Shown here one piece after another: positions 28,899-37,596 of a DNA stretch of 64,000 nt. The stretch is from Saccharopolyspora gloriosae (lineage in GTDB: Bacteria > Actinomycetota > Actinomycetes > Mycobacteriales > Pseudonocardiaceae). Position 1 is the first letter of the stretch. Each line of letters opens with the position of its first letter. The stretch lies in NCBI RefSeq assembly GCF_022828475.1, contig NZ_CP059557.1:5627470-5691469 (forward strand). The letters are read 5' to 3'. Under the pieces are notes generated by a model that was not told the DNA's origin, did no database searches, and saw only the letters and a program-made list of their open reading frames with translations. The position numbers and the translations under genes are program-made.

Positions 28899-29033
28899 AG
28901 TGAACGGACCGTTCGCCCAATCCAGCTGGACGAACGGTCCGCTCACTCCACCGACCCCCCGCGCCGGCCGAGCGGTCCGGAACGAGTGAACGGACCGTTC
29001 GCCCAATGCGCTTGGACGAACGGTCCGTTCACT
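28899..29033. repeat. two 49-bp palindromes between convergent genes
   Basis: Elements at 28899-28947 and 28985-29033. The first starts at the base after the methyltransferase stop; the second ends 17 bp before the stop of the minus-strand marR. Left arm AGTGAACGGACCGTTCG; right arm CGAACGGTCCGTTCACT (first copy CGCTCACT). Confidence 0.95.
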
Positions 29034-29050
29034 TCAGCGGATCAGCCGGA

Positions 29051-29500
29051 TCAGGCTCGGGCGGTGACGCGGTGGAAGGCGTCGACGAGGTCGCTGAGCT
29101 CCGGCACCTGTTCGGCCTCGGCGAGGGACTTTTCGAGTGCCGCATCGTGGGTGGGGCGGGCCTGCTCGAGCAGGGCGCGGCCGTCGTCGGTGAGCTCGGT
29201 GTAGATGCCGCGTCGGTCGTCCTTGCACAGGATCCGGGCGAGCAGGCCGCGATCTTCGAGCCTGGTCACGAGCCTGGTCGTGGCGCTGCCGCTGAGCGCA
29301 GCGGCACGGCTGAGCTGCTGCATCCGCATGTGCCAACCGTCCTGGCGGCTGAGCGCGTCGAGCACGGTGTACTCGACGACGGACAGGCCGTGGCCGGTAC
29401 TCAGCGCCTTCTCCAGCGCGGTTTCCAGCATTCCGTGCAGCGCGGCGAGCGTGCGCCAGCCTTGCGCGCGCACTTCGACCGCGTCGTCGGCGATACCCAC
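29051..29500 (-). CDS. MarR family transcriptional regulator
   Basis: A 149-aa winged-helix repressor. The HTH spans about residues 55-80 (MQQLSRAAALSGSATTRLVTRLEDRGLL) and the wing CKDDRRGIYTELTDDG follows. GTG 29500 has AGGAGG 6-7 nt upstream. It is divergent from an SDR gene, and the shared 204-bp promoter region has operator-like repeats, so it probably represses the SDR and itself. The inducer is unknown. Confidence 0.92.
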   Translation of the reverse strand: MGIADDAVEVRAQGWRTLAALHGMLETALEKALSTGHGLSVVEYTVLDALSRQDGWHMRMQQLSRAAALSGSATTRLVTRLEDRGLLARILCKDDRRGIYTELTDDGRALLEQARPTHDAALEKSLAEAEQVPELSDLVDAFHRVTARA

Positions 29501-29564
29501 TCGCCACCTCCTGCCAGCGAGCCCCCGCCACCGGTGAGCTCAGTCTCTCCGCTCAGCCTAGCAG

Positions 29565-29614
29565 CTTGCGCAGATAGCAAGCGCCTGCAACTATTTACCA
29601 GGCGCGTGCAACTA
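29565..29614. promoter_or_regulatory. candidate MarR operator region
   Basis: In the marR-SDR divergent promoter: an inverted repeat CTTGC-N7-GCAAG (29565-29581), an overlapping inverted repeat GCGCCTG-N11-CAGGCGC (29581-29605), and a direct repeat TGCAACTA at 29586 and 29607, spaced 21 bp (two helical turns). This stretch is more AT-rich than its surroundings. The operator role is inferred. Confidence 0.55.
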
Positions 29615-29704
29615 CCTGTTCGAGCATGGTTTCACCGCGCACTCCGCATCCGAAGGACCTGAGATGGGCATCCGACGGGGACCTCACGAGGAAAGCGAGC
29701 ATCG

Positions 29705-30493
29705 ATGAACACCGACATGTCCGGCCGCACGGCGCTGGTCACCGGCTCCACCAGCGGAATCGGCCAGGCGATCGCCGCGAGCTTCGCCCGCGCCGGAGCC
29801 GACGTCGTGGTCAACGGCAGGTCCCGCGAACGAGTCGACAGAACCGTCGACGCCCTGCGCGCCGAGACCGGCGGCAACGTACGCGGGATCGCCGCGGACA
29901 TCGGCACCGCCGAGGGCGCTGAGACGCTGTTCGCCGAACTGCCCGACGTGGACGTCCTGGTGAACAACGCCGGGATCTTCTCCGCCACCCCGGTATTCGA
30001 GATCAGCGACGCCGAGTGGAGCCGATTCTTCGAGGTCAACGTGCTGTCCGGAGTGCGCCTCGCCCGGCACTACACACCGCGCATGGTGCAGCGCGGCTGG
30101 GGACGAGTGATCTTCATCAGCAGCGAGTCCTCGATCTTCATCCCGACCGAGATGGTGCACTACGGGATGACGAAGACAGCCCAGCTCTCCGTGGCGCGCG
30201 GCATGGCGCAGGAGGTCAAGGGCACCGGTGTCACCGTGAACAGCGTGCTGCCCGGGCCGACGCTCACCCCCGGCGTCGCCGAGTTCATCGGCAGCCGGGT
30301 CGGCCCGGACGTTCCGTTCGAGGAGGCCGAACGCCGCTTCATCGCCGAGGAACGCCCGAGTTCCCTGCTGGGACGGCTGATCCGGCCGGAAGAGGTGGCG
30401 AACCTGGTGCTCTACGCCGGTTCCGAAGCGGGCTCCGCGACCACCGGCGCCGCGCTGCGCGTCGACGGCGGAGTCGCCCCGTCGCTGACCTGA
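29705..30493 (+). CDS. short-chain dehydrogenase/reductase
   Basis: A 262-aa classical SDR that oxidises or reduces a carbonyl/alcohol with NAD(P). The cofactor motif TGSTSGIGQAIA lies at about 14-25, NNAG at about 88-91, and the catalytic Ser...Tyr-x3-Lys is present as ISSESSIFIPTEMVHYGMTK; the PG motif follows in NSVLPGPTLTPG. It is divergent from marR. The frameshifted hydrolase gene ends convergently 53 bp downstream. Confidence 0.93.
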   Translation: MNTDMSGRTALVTGSTSGIGQAIAASFARAGADVVVNGRSRERVDRTVDALRAETGGNVRGIAADIGTAEGAETLFAELPDVDVLVNNAGIFSATPVFEISDAEWSRFFEVNVLSGVRLARHYTPRMVQRGWGRVIFISSESSIFIPTEMVHYGMTKTAQLSVARGMAQEVKGTGVTVNSVLPGPTLTPGVAEFIGSRVGPDVPFEEAERRFIAEERPSSLLGRLIRPEEVANLVLYAGSEAGSATTGAALRVDGGVAPSLT

Positions 30494-30545
30494 GCACGAC
30501 GGACGACGCGGGGCTCGCGAACCGGATCGCGCCCCGCGTCCAGCG

Positions 30546-31477
30546 TCACGCCGGGCGGCACTCGGAGAGGAACGGACGCATGGCGTCCAGCATCCCCGGC
30601 GCGTCCTCTTCGGGACGTAGTGCCCGGCGCCCGGCAGCACCACGCTGGTGACGTGCTCGGCGACGGAGCCGATCTCGTCGGCCATGAGCTCCCCGACGGA
30701 TTCGGAACCCGCGATCGTCAGCACCGGCAAGGTCAGTTTCGTCTTCTTGCGCACCAGGTTCTGTTCGATGATCGCGTCGATGGCGCGGTAGTAGTCGAAG
30801 CTCGCCCGCAACGCCTCAGGGTCGCGAAGCGCGTCGACGTACACCTGAACGGCGTGCTCGGGAATCGCCGTCGGTGTCGCGGCCTTCGTCGCGAACTGGT
30901 GCCCGAAGTAGATCTCCTCCCGCCCCTGGACCAGGCGCTCGTTCACGCCGAAGGCGCGATTGAAGTTGAAGTGCCACAACAGATCACTCGTCCGGCGATC
31001 GGCCAGCAGCGGCGGCGATTCGGCCAAGCCCGGCACGATCGCCTCGCACAGCACGGCACGTTCCAGCACCTCGGGGTGATCCGCGGCCAGCGCGTAGCCG
31101 GTCCACACGCCGATGTCGTGCGCGACGAGCGCGAACCGCTCATGCCCCAGAGCTCGCATCAGGCCGACCAGGTCGGCCGCCAGCGTCCCGGAGTCATAGC
31201 CGGTGGCGGGCTTGTCGGTCAGGTTCACGCCGCGCGGATCCACGGCCACGACGGAGAACCGTTCGGCCAGCTCCGGCAGCACGAATCGCCACTGGTACCA
31301 GTTCTGCGGCCACCCGCCGAGCACCAGCAGCGGCGGGCCTTGCCCACCGGCGAGGTAGTGCGTTCGGAGGCCGTCGACCGTGGCGTAGTGGTCGTGGAAG
31401 ACGTCGGTGAAACCCGCCGGGAGCCGGGGCGCGGACTCGATTGATCCGGGGCCGTGCGGGACTTCGGATGAGGACAC
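30546..31477 (-). pseudogene. epoxide hydrolase/haloalkanoate-type alpha/beta hydrolase with a one-base frameshift
   Basis: From GTG 31477 (GGAG upstream) the frame reads a normal alpha/beta hydrolase: oxyanion region GGWPQNWYQW, nucleophile Asp in VAHDIGVWTGYALAA, and the catalytic His in LPGAGHYVP. Directly after HYVP the frame goes wrong (KRTRRGCWTPCVRSS), while the next frame continues EEDAPGMLDAMRPFLSECRPA and stops at 30546. Restoring one base in the CCCG run at 30611-30614 gives exactly 311 codons, the normal length. In the uncorrected frame translation would run antisense through the SDR gene to 29684. It is divergent from the TetR gene. It may be a real pseudogene or a sequencing/assembly error; catalytic residues survive on the 5-prime side. 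Confidence 0.8.
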
Positions 31478-31586
31478 GAGGAAACTCCGTGTTCGACGAA
31501 GGAAGAAGGGGACCGGCCGGTGCCGCACGGCGCCGAGCGGACGGCTCACCTTGGTGGCCGACCCGGCTGGTGCGACCTACACTAGC

Positions 31587-31612
31587 CATGTTGGAACGAT
31601 CGGTCAAACATG
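31587..31612. promoter_or_regulatory. candidate TetR operator (26-bp palindrome)
   Basis: An imperfect palindrome with outer arms CATGTT / AACATG, inner GGA...TCx and a central CGATCG-like core; 11 of 13 base pairs match. It lies between the hydrolase (start 31477) and tetR (start 31631), the classic position for autoregulation and control of the divergent gene. Confidence 0.6.
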
Positions 31613-31630
31613 GTCGAGGGGAGTGCTCGA

Positions 31631-32221
31631 ATGGCAGGACGCAAGCAGTTCGACGTCGACACCGCCCTGGACGGCGCGATGCACGTGTTCTGGGAGCACG
31701 GCTACGCCGAGGCCAGCCTGAACAGGCTGCTCACCGCCACCGGACTCGGACGCGGCTCGCTGTACTCCACTTTCGGCGGCAAGGAGCAGCTGTTCCGGCT
31801 GAGCCTCCAGCGCTACGCGGAACTGTTCGGCTCCCGGCTCACGCAAGCCCTGCGGGAGCACCCCGACGATCCGGTCGCCGCGATCCGCGCCTTCTACGAC
31901 GCCGTGCTGGATCGCCTCGCGAACCCGGAGGTTCCCGCGGGCTGCCTGATCACCCGGCTCGCCGCCGAAACCGCCGAACTCGACGAGCCGGTGCGCGACG
32001 CCGTCGGGAACGCGCTCAACGAGCAGCGCGCCGAGGTGCGGGCGGCACTGCGACCGGCGGAGAAGTCGCTGTCCGGCAAGGAACTCGACGACCTGGCGCT
32101 GTACGTGTCGGCGGTGAACCAGTCGCTGACGGTGCTGCACGTCGCCGGGACCCCGCTGGAGGAGCTGCGCACCGTCGCCGACATGGCCCACTCGCACCTG
32201 GCCGCCGCCCTGCACGGCTGA
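31631..32221 (+). CDS. TetR family transcriptional regulator
   Basis: A 196-aa repressor. The N-terminal HTH is DTALDGAMHVFWEHGYAEASLNRLLTATGLGRGSLYSTFGGKEQLF, typical of the YxxFxxKExLF TetR class, and the C-terminal ligand domain is helical. ATG 31631 (GAGGGGAG upstream) is preferred to 31610. It is divergent from the hydrolase gene and probably controls it through the palindrome at 31587-31612. Confidence 0.93.
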   Translation: MAGRKQFDVDTALDGAMHVFWEHGYAEASLNRLLTATGLGRGSLYSTFGGKEQLFRLSLQRYAELFGSRLTQALREHPDDPVAAIRAFYDAVLDRLANPEVPAGCLITRLAAETAELDEPVRDAVGNALNEQRAEVRAALRPAEKSLSGKELDDLALYVSAVNQSLTVLHVAGTPLEELRTVADMAHSHLAAALHG

Positions 32222-32247
32222 ACCCGGCCGGCGCCCACATCGTTCGG

Positions 32248-32415
32248 AGTGAACGGACCGTTCGCCCAATCCCACTGGACGAACGGTCCGTTCACTCCAC
32301 CAACTCGTCGCCGGCGGCCCCCGGCTGACGCACCGCACCGTCGCCTCGCGCCGCCGATTCGGGTTGAGTGAACGGACCGTTCGTCCCACTGGATCGGACG
32401 AACGGTCCGTTCACT
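32248..32415. repeat. two 49-bp palindromes after tetR
   Basis: Elements at 32248-32296 (27 bp after the tetR stop) and 32367-32415. Arms AGTGAACGGACCGTTCG / CGAACGGTCCGTTCACT. In the second copy the spacer-side bases are CCCACTGGATCGG, so the inner arm is shorter. Confidence 0.95.
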
Positions 32416-32561
32416 CCCGTCGGAGCCGCGCGCCGGTGCTGGGCGTTCGTCCGAACGAGTGTGGGGTGCGGCGCTCTTGCTCTGTGGAATCTGACGCAGT
32501 GTTCAGGCATGGAAGGTGATGAGCTGAGTTCACCACGAAGTCGGGACCTCGGAGGAACGCC

Positions 32562-33176
32562 ATGCACCGCGAGCAGCTCGCCACGATCGACCGCGACGAC
32601 CGGCGGTGCCCCGCACCGGAGCCGAACCGCCACGTCACCGTTGCACGCGATGCGAACAGCCACCTCACCCGCGAGCAGGAACTGGAAGTGGCGCTGCGCA
32701 CCGCGGGCGACTTCCGCACGTCCATCTCCGGGGCCGACACCAAGGCCGGCCTGTTGATCTCCGCGCTCGGCATCTGCCTCGGCGGCGCGGGCAAGGCGAT
32801 GGCCACGCCGCCCCCAGCGGTGCTGGACGGCCTGCCGAAGTTCACCTCGCTCGGGCTGCTGGCGTTGCTGCTGTGCGGCGCGCTGGGCGCACTGCTCTAC
32901 CTCACCGCAGTGCTCACGCCGCTCACCCGCGCACCTTCCGGCGGGCCGAACCTGTTCGCATTCCCCACCTTCCCGCATCAGCGGGAAGCGCACGTCCACA
33001 CGGCCACCACGGCGGAACTGTGCGCGCAGGCGTGGCTGCAGGCGGAGACGCTCGCGCACATCGCGGGCACCAAGTACCGGCGGCTGCGCAACGCGCTGCG
33101 CTGCTTCTGCGCCGCGCTGCTGGCCTTCCTGCTGTGGACGGGACTGCTCATGTTCCTGCCCGTCGCGGGAAGCTGA
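32562..33176 (+). CDS. Pycsar-type membrane effector (DUF5706-like)
   Basis: A 204-aa protein with a cytoplasmic N-terminus of about 55 residues, the motif ISGADTKAGLLISALGI (Asp59, Lys61), a first membrane helix about 61-82, a second about 93-117, and a C-terminal helix about 178-202 after the amphipathic stretch AWLQAETLAHIAGTKYRRLRNA. D-x-KA at the head of a membrane helix plus a late alanine-rich helix and Lys-x2-xLR is the pattern of Pycsar effector TM proteins (PF18967), which in phage defence depolarise the membrane when a cyclic pyrimidine nucleotide is made. No nucleotide cyclase is adjacent. GGAGG lies upstream of ATG 32562. It is convergent with a Crp/Fnr gene 17 bp away. The family assignment is from pattern, not a search. 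Confidence 0.7.
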   Translation: MHREQLATIDRDDRRCPAPEPNRHVTVARDANSHLTREQELEVALRTAGDFRTSISGADTKAGLLISALGICLGGAGKAMATPPPAVLDGLPKFTSLGLLALLLCGALGALLYLTAVLTPLTRAPSGGPNLFAFPTFPHQREAHVHTATTAELCAQAWLQAETLAHIAGTKYRRLRNALRCFCAALLAFLLWTGLLMFLPVAGS

Positions 33177-33187
33177 ACGGGCCGTTC
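33175..33187. repeat. half copy of the palindromic repeat overlapping a stop codon
   Basis: GAACGG-G-CCGTTC, the core of one arm of the 49-bp family, starts inside the TGA of the membrane-effector gene and fills most of the 17-bp gap before the Crp/Fnr stop. Confidence 0.6.
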
Positions 33188-33193
33188 CCGAGC

Positions 33194-33853
33194 TCACTCA
33201 TTCCGTTTCGCCGCCTCGGCGAGCAGGTCACCTCGCAGCACGACGATCCGGCGGCGCTGCGTGCTGACCGCGCCGGACTCCCGCAACTCGCGTAACGCGC
33301 GAGCCACCGCCTCGCGGGACGCGCTCGTCGCACTCGCGAGTTCCGCCTGGCTCAACGGGATCGCGATCGTGTGCCGACCGGCACCGTCGGGAATCCCGTG
33401 CTCCCGCACCAGTTCCAGCAGCAACCGGGCGAGCCGCTCCGAAACCCCGGACGAGGCGAACTCCACGCGGTGCCGATCCGACTCCCGCATCCGGGCGACG
33501 ACCCTGGTGAGCAGTTCGAACATCGCCTCCGGATGCTCGTGCAGGAACCGGCGGAAGTCTCCGCCGGACACGACGTCCGCCTCCACCTGTTCCAGCGCGG
33601 TCACCGTGGCGCCGCGCGGTTCTCCGTCGATCGCGGCGAAATCGCCGATCATCGAACCTGGTCCGCGAATCGCCAGCATCGCCTCGGTTCCCCGCACCGA
33701 CATCGACCACACCTTGACCCGGCCGCTGCGAATGAGCAGCACGTGGTCCGACTCGTCCCCCACCGAGAACACGACGGCGCTCGCTCGCCACCGCCGCCGC
33801 CTCGATACCGACCGGAACGCGGCCACCGCATCCGCACTCCACCGCTCGCTCAT
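33194..33853 (-). CDS. Crp/Fnr family regulator with cyclic-nucleotide-binding domain
   Basis: A 219-aa transcription factor. The beta-roll cNMP domain spans about 10-125 and contains SGRVKVWSMSVRGTEAMLAIRGPGSMIGDFAAIDGEPRGATV; the phosphate-binding cassette reads IGDF...EPRGAT, where CRP has GE...RSA, so ligand binding is plausible but altered. The Crp HTH is in LSQAELASATSASREAVARALRELRESGAV. ATG 33853 is chosen over TTG 33877 (GGGATGGGG upstream). It is convergent with the Pycsar-type effector, which suggests the two respond to the same nucleotide signal, but this is inference. Confidence 0.9.
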   Translation of the reverse strand: MSERWSADAVAAFRSVSRRRRWRASAVVFSVGDESDHVLLIRSGRVKVWSMSVRGTEAMLAIRGPGSMIGDFAAIDGEPRGATVTALEQVEADVVSGGDFRRFLHEHPEAMFELLTRVVARMRESDRHRVEFASSGVSERLARLLLELVREHGIPDGAGRHTIAIPLSQAELASATSASREAVARALRELRESGAVSTQRRRIVVLRGDLLAEAAKRNE

Positions 33854-33975
33854 GAACGCCCCCATCCCGCAAGTCAACGATTACGCGGCACCGTTCGTCG
33901 TCCGCGAACCTCCCTCGCAACGCTCTCGGTCGTGTTCTCCTGATGCTCAGCGACCGCAAACCGGGGGAGTACATC

Positions 33976-34602
33976 ATGATCGTGGACGCGCTCGACCAAG
34001 CTTGGCAGGCCTGGGCGCAACTCGGCACGCATCTCGGCGCTGAACAATGGGATCGGCCGACACGGCTGGAAGACTGGACGGTGCGGCACGTCTTCGCGCA
34101 CTACGCGGACATTCCAGGCGTGCTCGGAGCCGCGCTGAACGGCGAGGGCGCCCCGGAGTCCGGGGCTGCGCCGACTTTCGCGGACGCGGCGGAACTGCTG
34201 GCGTTCATGCAACGCCCCGGCGGGGTCGCGCGCACCGAAGCCGACCGGATCCGCGATGCGGGCATCGCCGACTCCCGTTCCACCGACGAACTCGTCGCGC
34301 AGTTCACCGAAGTGGCGCCGAGGACGATCGAGCGACTGCGCGGCCGAGACCTCGGCACGCTGGTCCCCTACTCCGAACTCGGCACCGTGGCGGCCGGCGA
34401 GGCGCTGCGCATCCAGTTGATGGAGGCGGTGGTGCACTACCTCGACTTGGCCACCGCGCTGGAACTGCCCAAACCCGGTCCGCCGGCGGGTGAACCCATG
34501 CGGGTGACCGCTGCGCTGCTCGCCGCCATCGCTGACCCGGTGCACCTCATCGAAGCGGCCACCGGGCGCAGCGACACCGGGATCTTCCCCGTCCTGCGCT
34601 GA
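33976..34602 (+). CDS. DinB-type / maleylpyruvate isomerase-N family protein
   Basis: A 208-aa protein of the mycothiol-dependent-type DinB/TIGR03086 superfamily: EQWDRPTRLEDWTVRHVFAHYADIPGVLGAAL is the typical first helices with WxxxxxxxDWTVxxVxxHY, and a later His in LMEAVVHYLDLATAL completes the putative metal site. Such proteins are often thiol transferases using mycothiol, but many have unknown substrates. ATG 33976 has GGGGGAG upstream; the ATG at 33943 is less likely. It is divergent from the Crp/Fnr gene (about 120 bp shared promoter). Confidence 0.8.
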   Translation: MIVDALDQAWQAWAQLGTHLGAEQWDRPTRLEDWTVRHVFAHYADIPGVLGAALNGEGAPESGAAPTFADAAELLAFMQRPGGVARTEADRIRDAGIADSRSTDELVAQFTEVAPRTIERLRGRDLGTLVPYSELGTVAAGEALRIQLMEAVVHYLDLATALELPKPGPPAGEPMRVTAALLAAIADPVHLIEAATGRSDTGIFPVLR

Positions 34603-34659
34603 GAAAGCGGCGATGCTGTGCTCAGCCCGCGCGGGTAGGCGGTCCGACGGACCTCCGGC

Positions 34660-35592
34660 TCAGGTGAGCGTCGGGAGGCCCACGGCGGCGTCCACCGCGA
34701 TGGCCACGAACAGGACCGCCAGGTACGAGTTCGACAAGTGGAACAACGTCATCGGGTTCGTCGCGCGCCCCTGCCGCACCGAAGCGTGCAGCCGCTGCGC
34801 CACGATCAGGAACGCGGCACCGGAGAGCACCGCGATCGCCACGTACACCCAGCTCGTCGCGGGCACCAGCAGCAACGTCGAGGCCACCGTGGCCCAGCTG
34901 TAGACCAAGATCCGCGCCGACACCTGCCGCGGCGTGGCCACCACCGGCAACATCGGCACCCCCGCGCGCGCGTAGTCATCGCGGTACTTCATCGCCAACG
35001 ACCAGAAATGCGGCGGCGTCCACAGGAACACCACCGCGAACATCACGATCGCCGGCCACTCGACCTTGCCCGCCACCGCGGCCCAGCCGATCACCACCGG
35101 CATGCAGCCCGCGGCACCGCCCCACACGATGTTCTGCGAGGTCCGCCGCTTGAGCAGCAGCGTGTACACGAAGACGTAGAACAGGATCGCCGCCAGCGAC
35201 AGCACCGCCGACAGCAGGTTCGCACCGATCGCGAGCACCGCGAACGACACCGCGCCCAACACGATGCCGAAGATCAGCGCGTGCTTGCGCGGCACCTCGT
35301 AGCTCACCAGCGGACGGCTGCGGGTGCGGTGCATCACCGCGTCGATGTCCGAGTCCGCCACGCAGTTCAGCGCGTTCGCGCTACCCGCGGACATGGCGCC
35401 GCCGACCAGCGTCACCAGCACCAGCCACGGCGACGGGATACCGCGTTCGGCCAGGAACATCGCCGGGATCGTCGTCACCAGCAGCAGCTCGATGACCCGC
35501 GGTTTCGTCAGCGCCAAGTACGCGGCGAGCACACCGCGCCGCTTCGAAGTGGTGGTGGGGGCAGTCTCAGCCTGTTCGGGAACCGCCGTCAT
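34660..35592 (-). CDS. ctaB: protohaem IX farnesyltransferase (haem O synthase)
   Basis: A 310-aa UbiA-type membrane prenyltransferase converting haem B to haem O for cytochrome c oxidase. It has about nine helices. The first Asp-rich motif is [20 protein letters not shown] and the second region [28 protein letters not shown], both characteristic of CtaB/CyoE. ATG 35592 overlaps the TGA of the DUF3817 gene (TGATG), so the two are translationally coupled. It fits functionally with the CtaG-type assembly gene at 19.8 kb. Confidence 0.95.
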   Translation of the reverse strand: MTAVPEQAETAPTTTSKRRGVLAAYLALTKPRVIELLLVTTIPAMFLAERGIPSPWLVLVTLVGGAMSAGSANALNCVADSDIDAVMHRTRSRPLVSYEVPRKHALIFGIVLGAVSFAVLAIGANLLSAVLSLAAILFYVFVYTLLLKRRTSQNIVWGGAAGCMPVVIGWAAVAGKVEWPAIVMFAVVFLWTPPHFWSLAMKYRDDYARAGVPMLPVVATPRQVSARILVYSWATVASTLLLVPATSWVYVAIAVLSGAAFLIVAQRLHASVRQGRATNPMTLFHLSNSYLAVLFVAIAVDAAVGLPTLT

Positions 35593-35963
35593 CAGCTCGT
35601 CGCCTCCGACGCCGCGGCCTCGAACGGCAGCGGCTCGCCGCTGGTGCGCAGCCGGTGCCACAGCACGACCTTGCGCTCCGCGAAGAAGGCGCCGAACGGG
35701 ATGGTGCCCGCCAGCAGGACCAGCAGCATCCGGCCGTAGGGGATGCGCAGCTGCACGGTGGTGACCAGCGCGACGAACAGGTACACGATGTAGAGGTAGC
35801 CGTGGCCGATGCCGATCGTGGTCGTCCACTGGTCGCCCAGCAGCTGCATGGACGAGCCCTCGGGCCACAAGTACTTCAACACCATGGTCAGGCACAGCAA
35901 GATGAGCAGCACCGCTGTCACGTACGCCATGACCCGGTAGAAGGCCAGAACGCCAGGCTTCAC
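35592..35963 (-). CDS. DUF3817 membrane protein
   Basis: A 123-aa membrane protein with three or four helices and the pattern [26 protein letters not shown]...[23 protein letters not shown]...[14 protein letters not shown], typical of DUF3817 (integral membrane, YdzA-like). Function unknown. GTG 35963 (GAGGGA 6 nt upstream) is preferred to the far upstream frame start at 36071. It is the first gene of a two-gene operon with ctaB, which hints at a role in haem or cytochrome biogenesis. Confidence 0.85.
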   Translation of the reverse strand: MKPGVLAFYRVMAYVTAVLLILLCLTMVLKYLWPEGSSMQLLGDQWTTTIGIGHGYLYIVYLFVALVTTVQLRIPYGRMLLVLLAGTIPFGAFFAERKVVLWHRLRTSGEPLPFEAAASEATS

Positions 35964-36104
35964 CACAAATCCCTCAATCCCGCCGCTGCCACGAACACCG
36001 GAAACGACCGTACGCCACCGCTTCCGCAGCGTTGCGCGTGACCTGGCGAGACAGTGGTGCCGACCACGCACGCACGACGTCGGGGCCGCTCCGGCGCCCC
36101 GGAC

Positions 36105-37211
36105 TCAGCCAGCGCCCGGCAACCCGTATGCGCCCGCGATCAACTCGTAGGAACGCAGCTTCGACGTCCGGTCGTACATGTTCGCGGTGAGCATCAGCTC
36201 GTCGACCTCGGCGCTCTGCCGCAGCGCCTCCAGCTCGGCGTGCACCGATTCCGGAGTGCCGTAGATCGCGTCGGCCAGCCAGCTGTCCACGACGCTCTGC
36301 TCCATCTCCGAGTACCGGTACTCGCGGGCCTCCTGCGGGCTGGGCATGCGGCCGGGGTTGCCGCTGCGCAGCCGCAACATGCTCAGCGCCATCGGACGGG
36401 CCAGATCCAGCGCCTCCTCCTCCGTGTCGGCGGCGATCGCCTGCGCGCCGATCATCGAATAGGGCTCGTCGAGCACCTCCGACGGCTGGAAAGACTGCCG
36501 GTAGAGGTCCAGTGCGGGCAGCGTGTTGCGCGCCGAGAAGTGGTGGGCGAACGCGAACGGCAAGCCCAGCGCGCCCGCGACCTGTGCGCTGAACCCGCTG
36601 GAACCCAGCAGCCACACCGGCGGTGCCTGACCGTGCGGAATCGAGTTCACCTCGGCGTAAGGATGGTCGGCGGTGAAGCCGTCGCCGAGGAAGCGCAGCA
36701 GCTCACCGAGCTGCTGCGGGAAATCGTCGACCGACAGCGGGCCGCTGGTGCGGCGCAGCGCGCGGGCCGTCCCTTGATCAGTGCCCGGGGCGCGGCCGAT
36801 GCCGAGGTCGATTCGGCCCGGATGCAACGCCTGCAAGGTGCCGAACTGCTCCGCGACGACCAGCGGCGCGTGGTTGGGCAGCATCACTCCGCCGGAACCG
36901 AGGCGCAGCGTGCTCGTAGCCGCTGCGAGGTGCGCGATCACCACCGGTGGCGAGGAGCTCGCGATCCCCGGCATGCCGTGGTGCTCGGCGACCCACATCC
37001 GGTGGAAGCCCCAGCGTTCGGCCGCCTGCGCGAGCTCCGTCGTGGTGGCCAGCGCCTCACCCGGCGTGGTCTCCACGCCGACGGGGGCGAGGTCGAGGAT
37101 CGACAGCGGAACGGCCGACCGCCCCCGTGCCGTGCCGCGAATCGGGTCGGTCTGGTCCGCGTGACCGGGTGCCCCGAGGGCGGTGCGGTCCGGGTTGGCG
37201 ACAGTGTCCAT
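36105..37211 (-). CDS. LLM class flavin-dependent oxidoreductase
   Basis: A 368-aa bacterial-luciferase-like monooxygenase using reduced flavin and O2 on an unknown substrate. Family features: [19 protein letters not shown] at the first strand, [22 protein letters not shown], then [42 protein letters not shown], which is the MsnO8/CE1758-type signature. ATG 37211 has GGGA 7 nt before it; the longer frame through the palindromic repeats (to 37448) is spurious. No obvious operon partner. Confidence 0.93.
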   Translation of the reverse strand: MDTVANPDRTALGAPGHADQTDPIRGTARGRSAVPLSILDLAPVGVETTPGEALATTTELAQAAERWGFHRMWVAEHHGMPGIASSSPPVVIAHLAAATSTLRLGSGGVMLPNHAPLVVAEQFGTLQALHPGRIDLGIGRAPGTDQGTARALRRTSGPLSVDDFPQQLGELLRFLGDGFTADHPYAEVNSIPHGQAPPVWLLGSSGFSAQVAGALGLPFAFAHHFSARNTLPALDLYRQSFQPSEVLDEPYSMIGAQAIAADTEEEALDLARPMALSMLRLRSGNPGRMPSPQEAREYRYSEMEQSVVDSWLADAIYGTPESVHAELEALRQSAEVDELMLTANMYDRTSKLRSYELIAGAYGLPGAG

Positions 37212-37290
37212 CGCCGTTCCCAACCATCCGATCACCACGCTTTGTTCCCACCCCGCACCTGTGCCAGTGATCACAGGCCGACGGCCGCGA

Positions 37291-37554
37291 AGTGAGTGAA
37301 CGGACCGTTCGCCCAATCCCACTGGACGAACGGTCCGTTCACTCACTACCAGCCCCACAGCAGCACCCCGCAGCACCGCCGGCCGGGCGGCCTCGGATGA
37401 AGTGAACGGACCGTTCGTCCAAGCCGGCTGGACGAACGGTCCGTTCACTCACTCCCACCCGGGGCGCGCGGTTTGAGGTGGCGCCGTCGATCAGGTTCGA
37501 GGTCGAGTGGACGGACCGTTCGTCCGAACTCGCTGGACGAACGGTCCGTTCACT
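37291..37554. repeat. three 49-57 bp palindromes between the LLM and monooxygenase genes
   Basis: Elements at 37291-37347 (extended perfect arms beginning AGTGAGTGAACGG), 37401-37449 and 37506-37554 (AGTGGACGG variant). The last is 42 bp beyond the monooxygenase stop on the minus strand, the same stop-codon association seen at other sites. Confidence 0.95.
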
Positions 37555-37596
37555 TCGAATGCCGGGGTGCGGGGTGAGCCAGGCGCGGTCGGCGGC

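Noticed and set aside
29684-30545. C-terminal extension of the hydrolase frame through the SDR gene
   Set aside because: It is antisense to a clear SDR and arises only because of the frameshift at about 30612.
37212-37448. N-terminal extension of the LLM oxidoreductase
   Set aside because: It translates the palindromic repeats (NGPFVQ / ERSVHS phrases), which recur in every frame crossing these elements.
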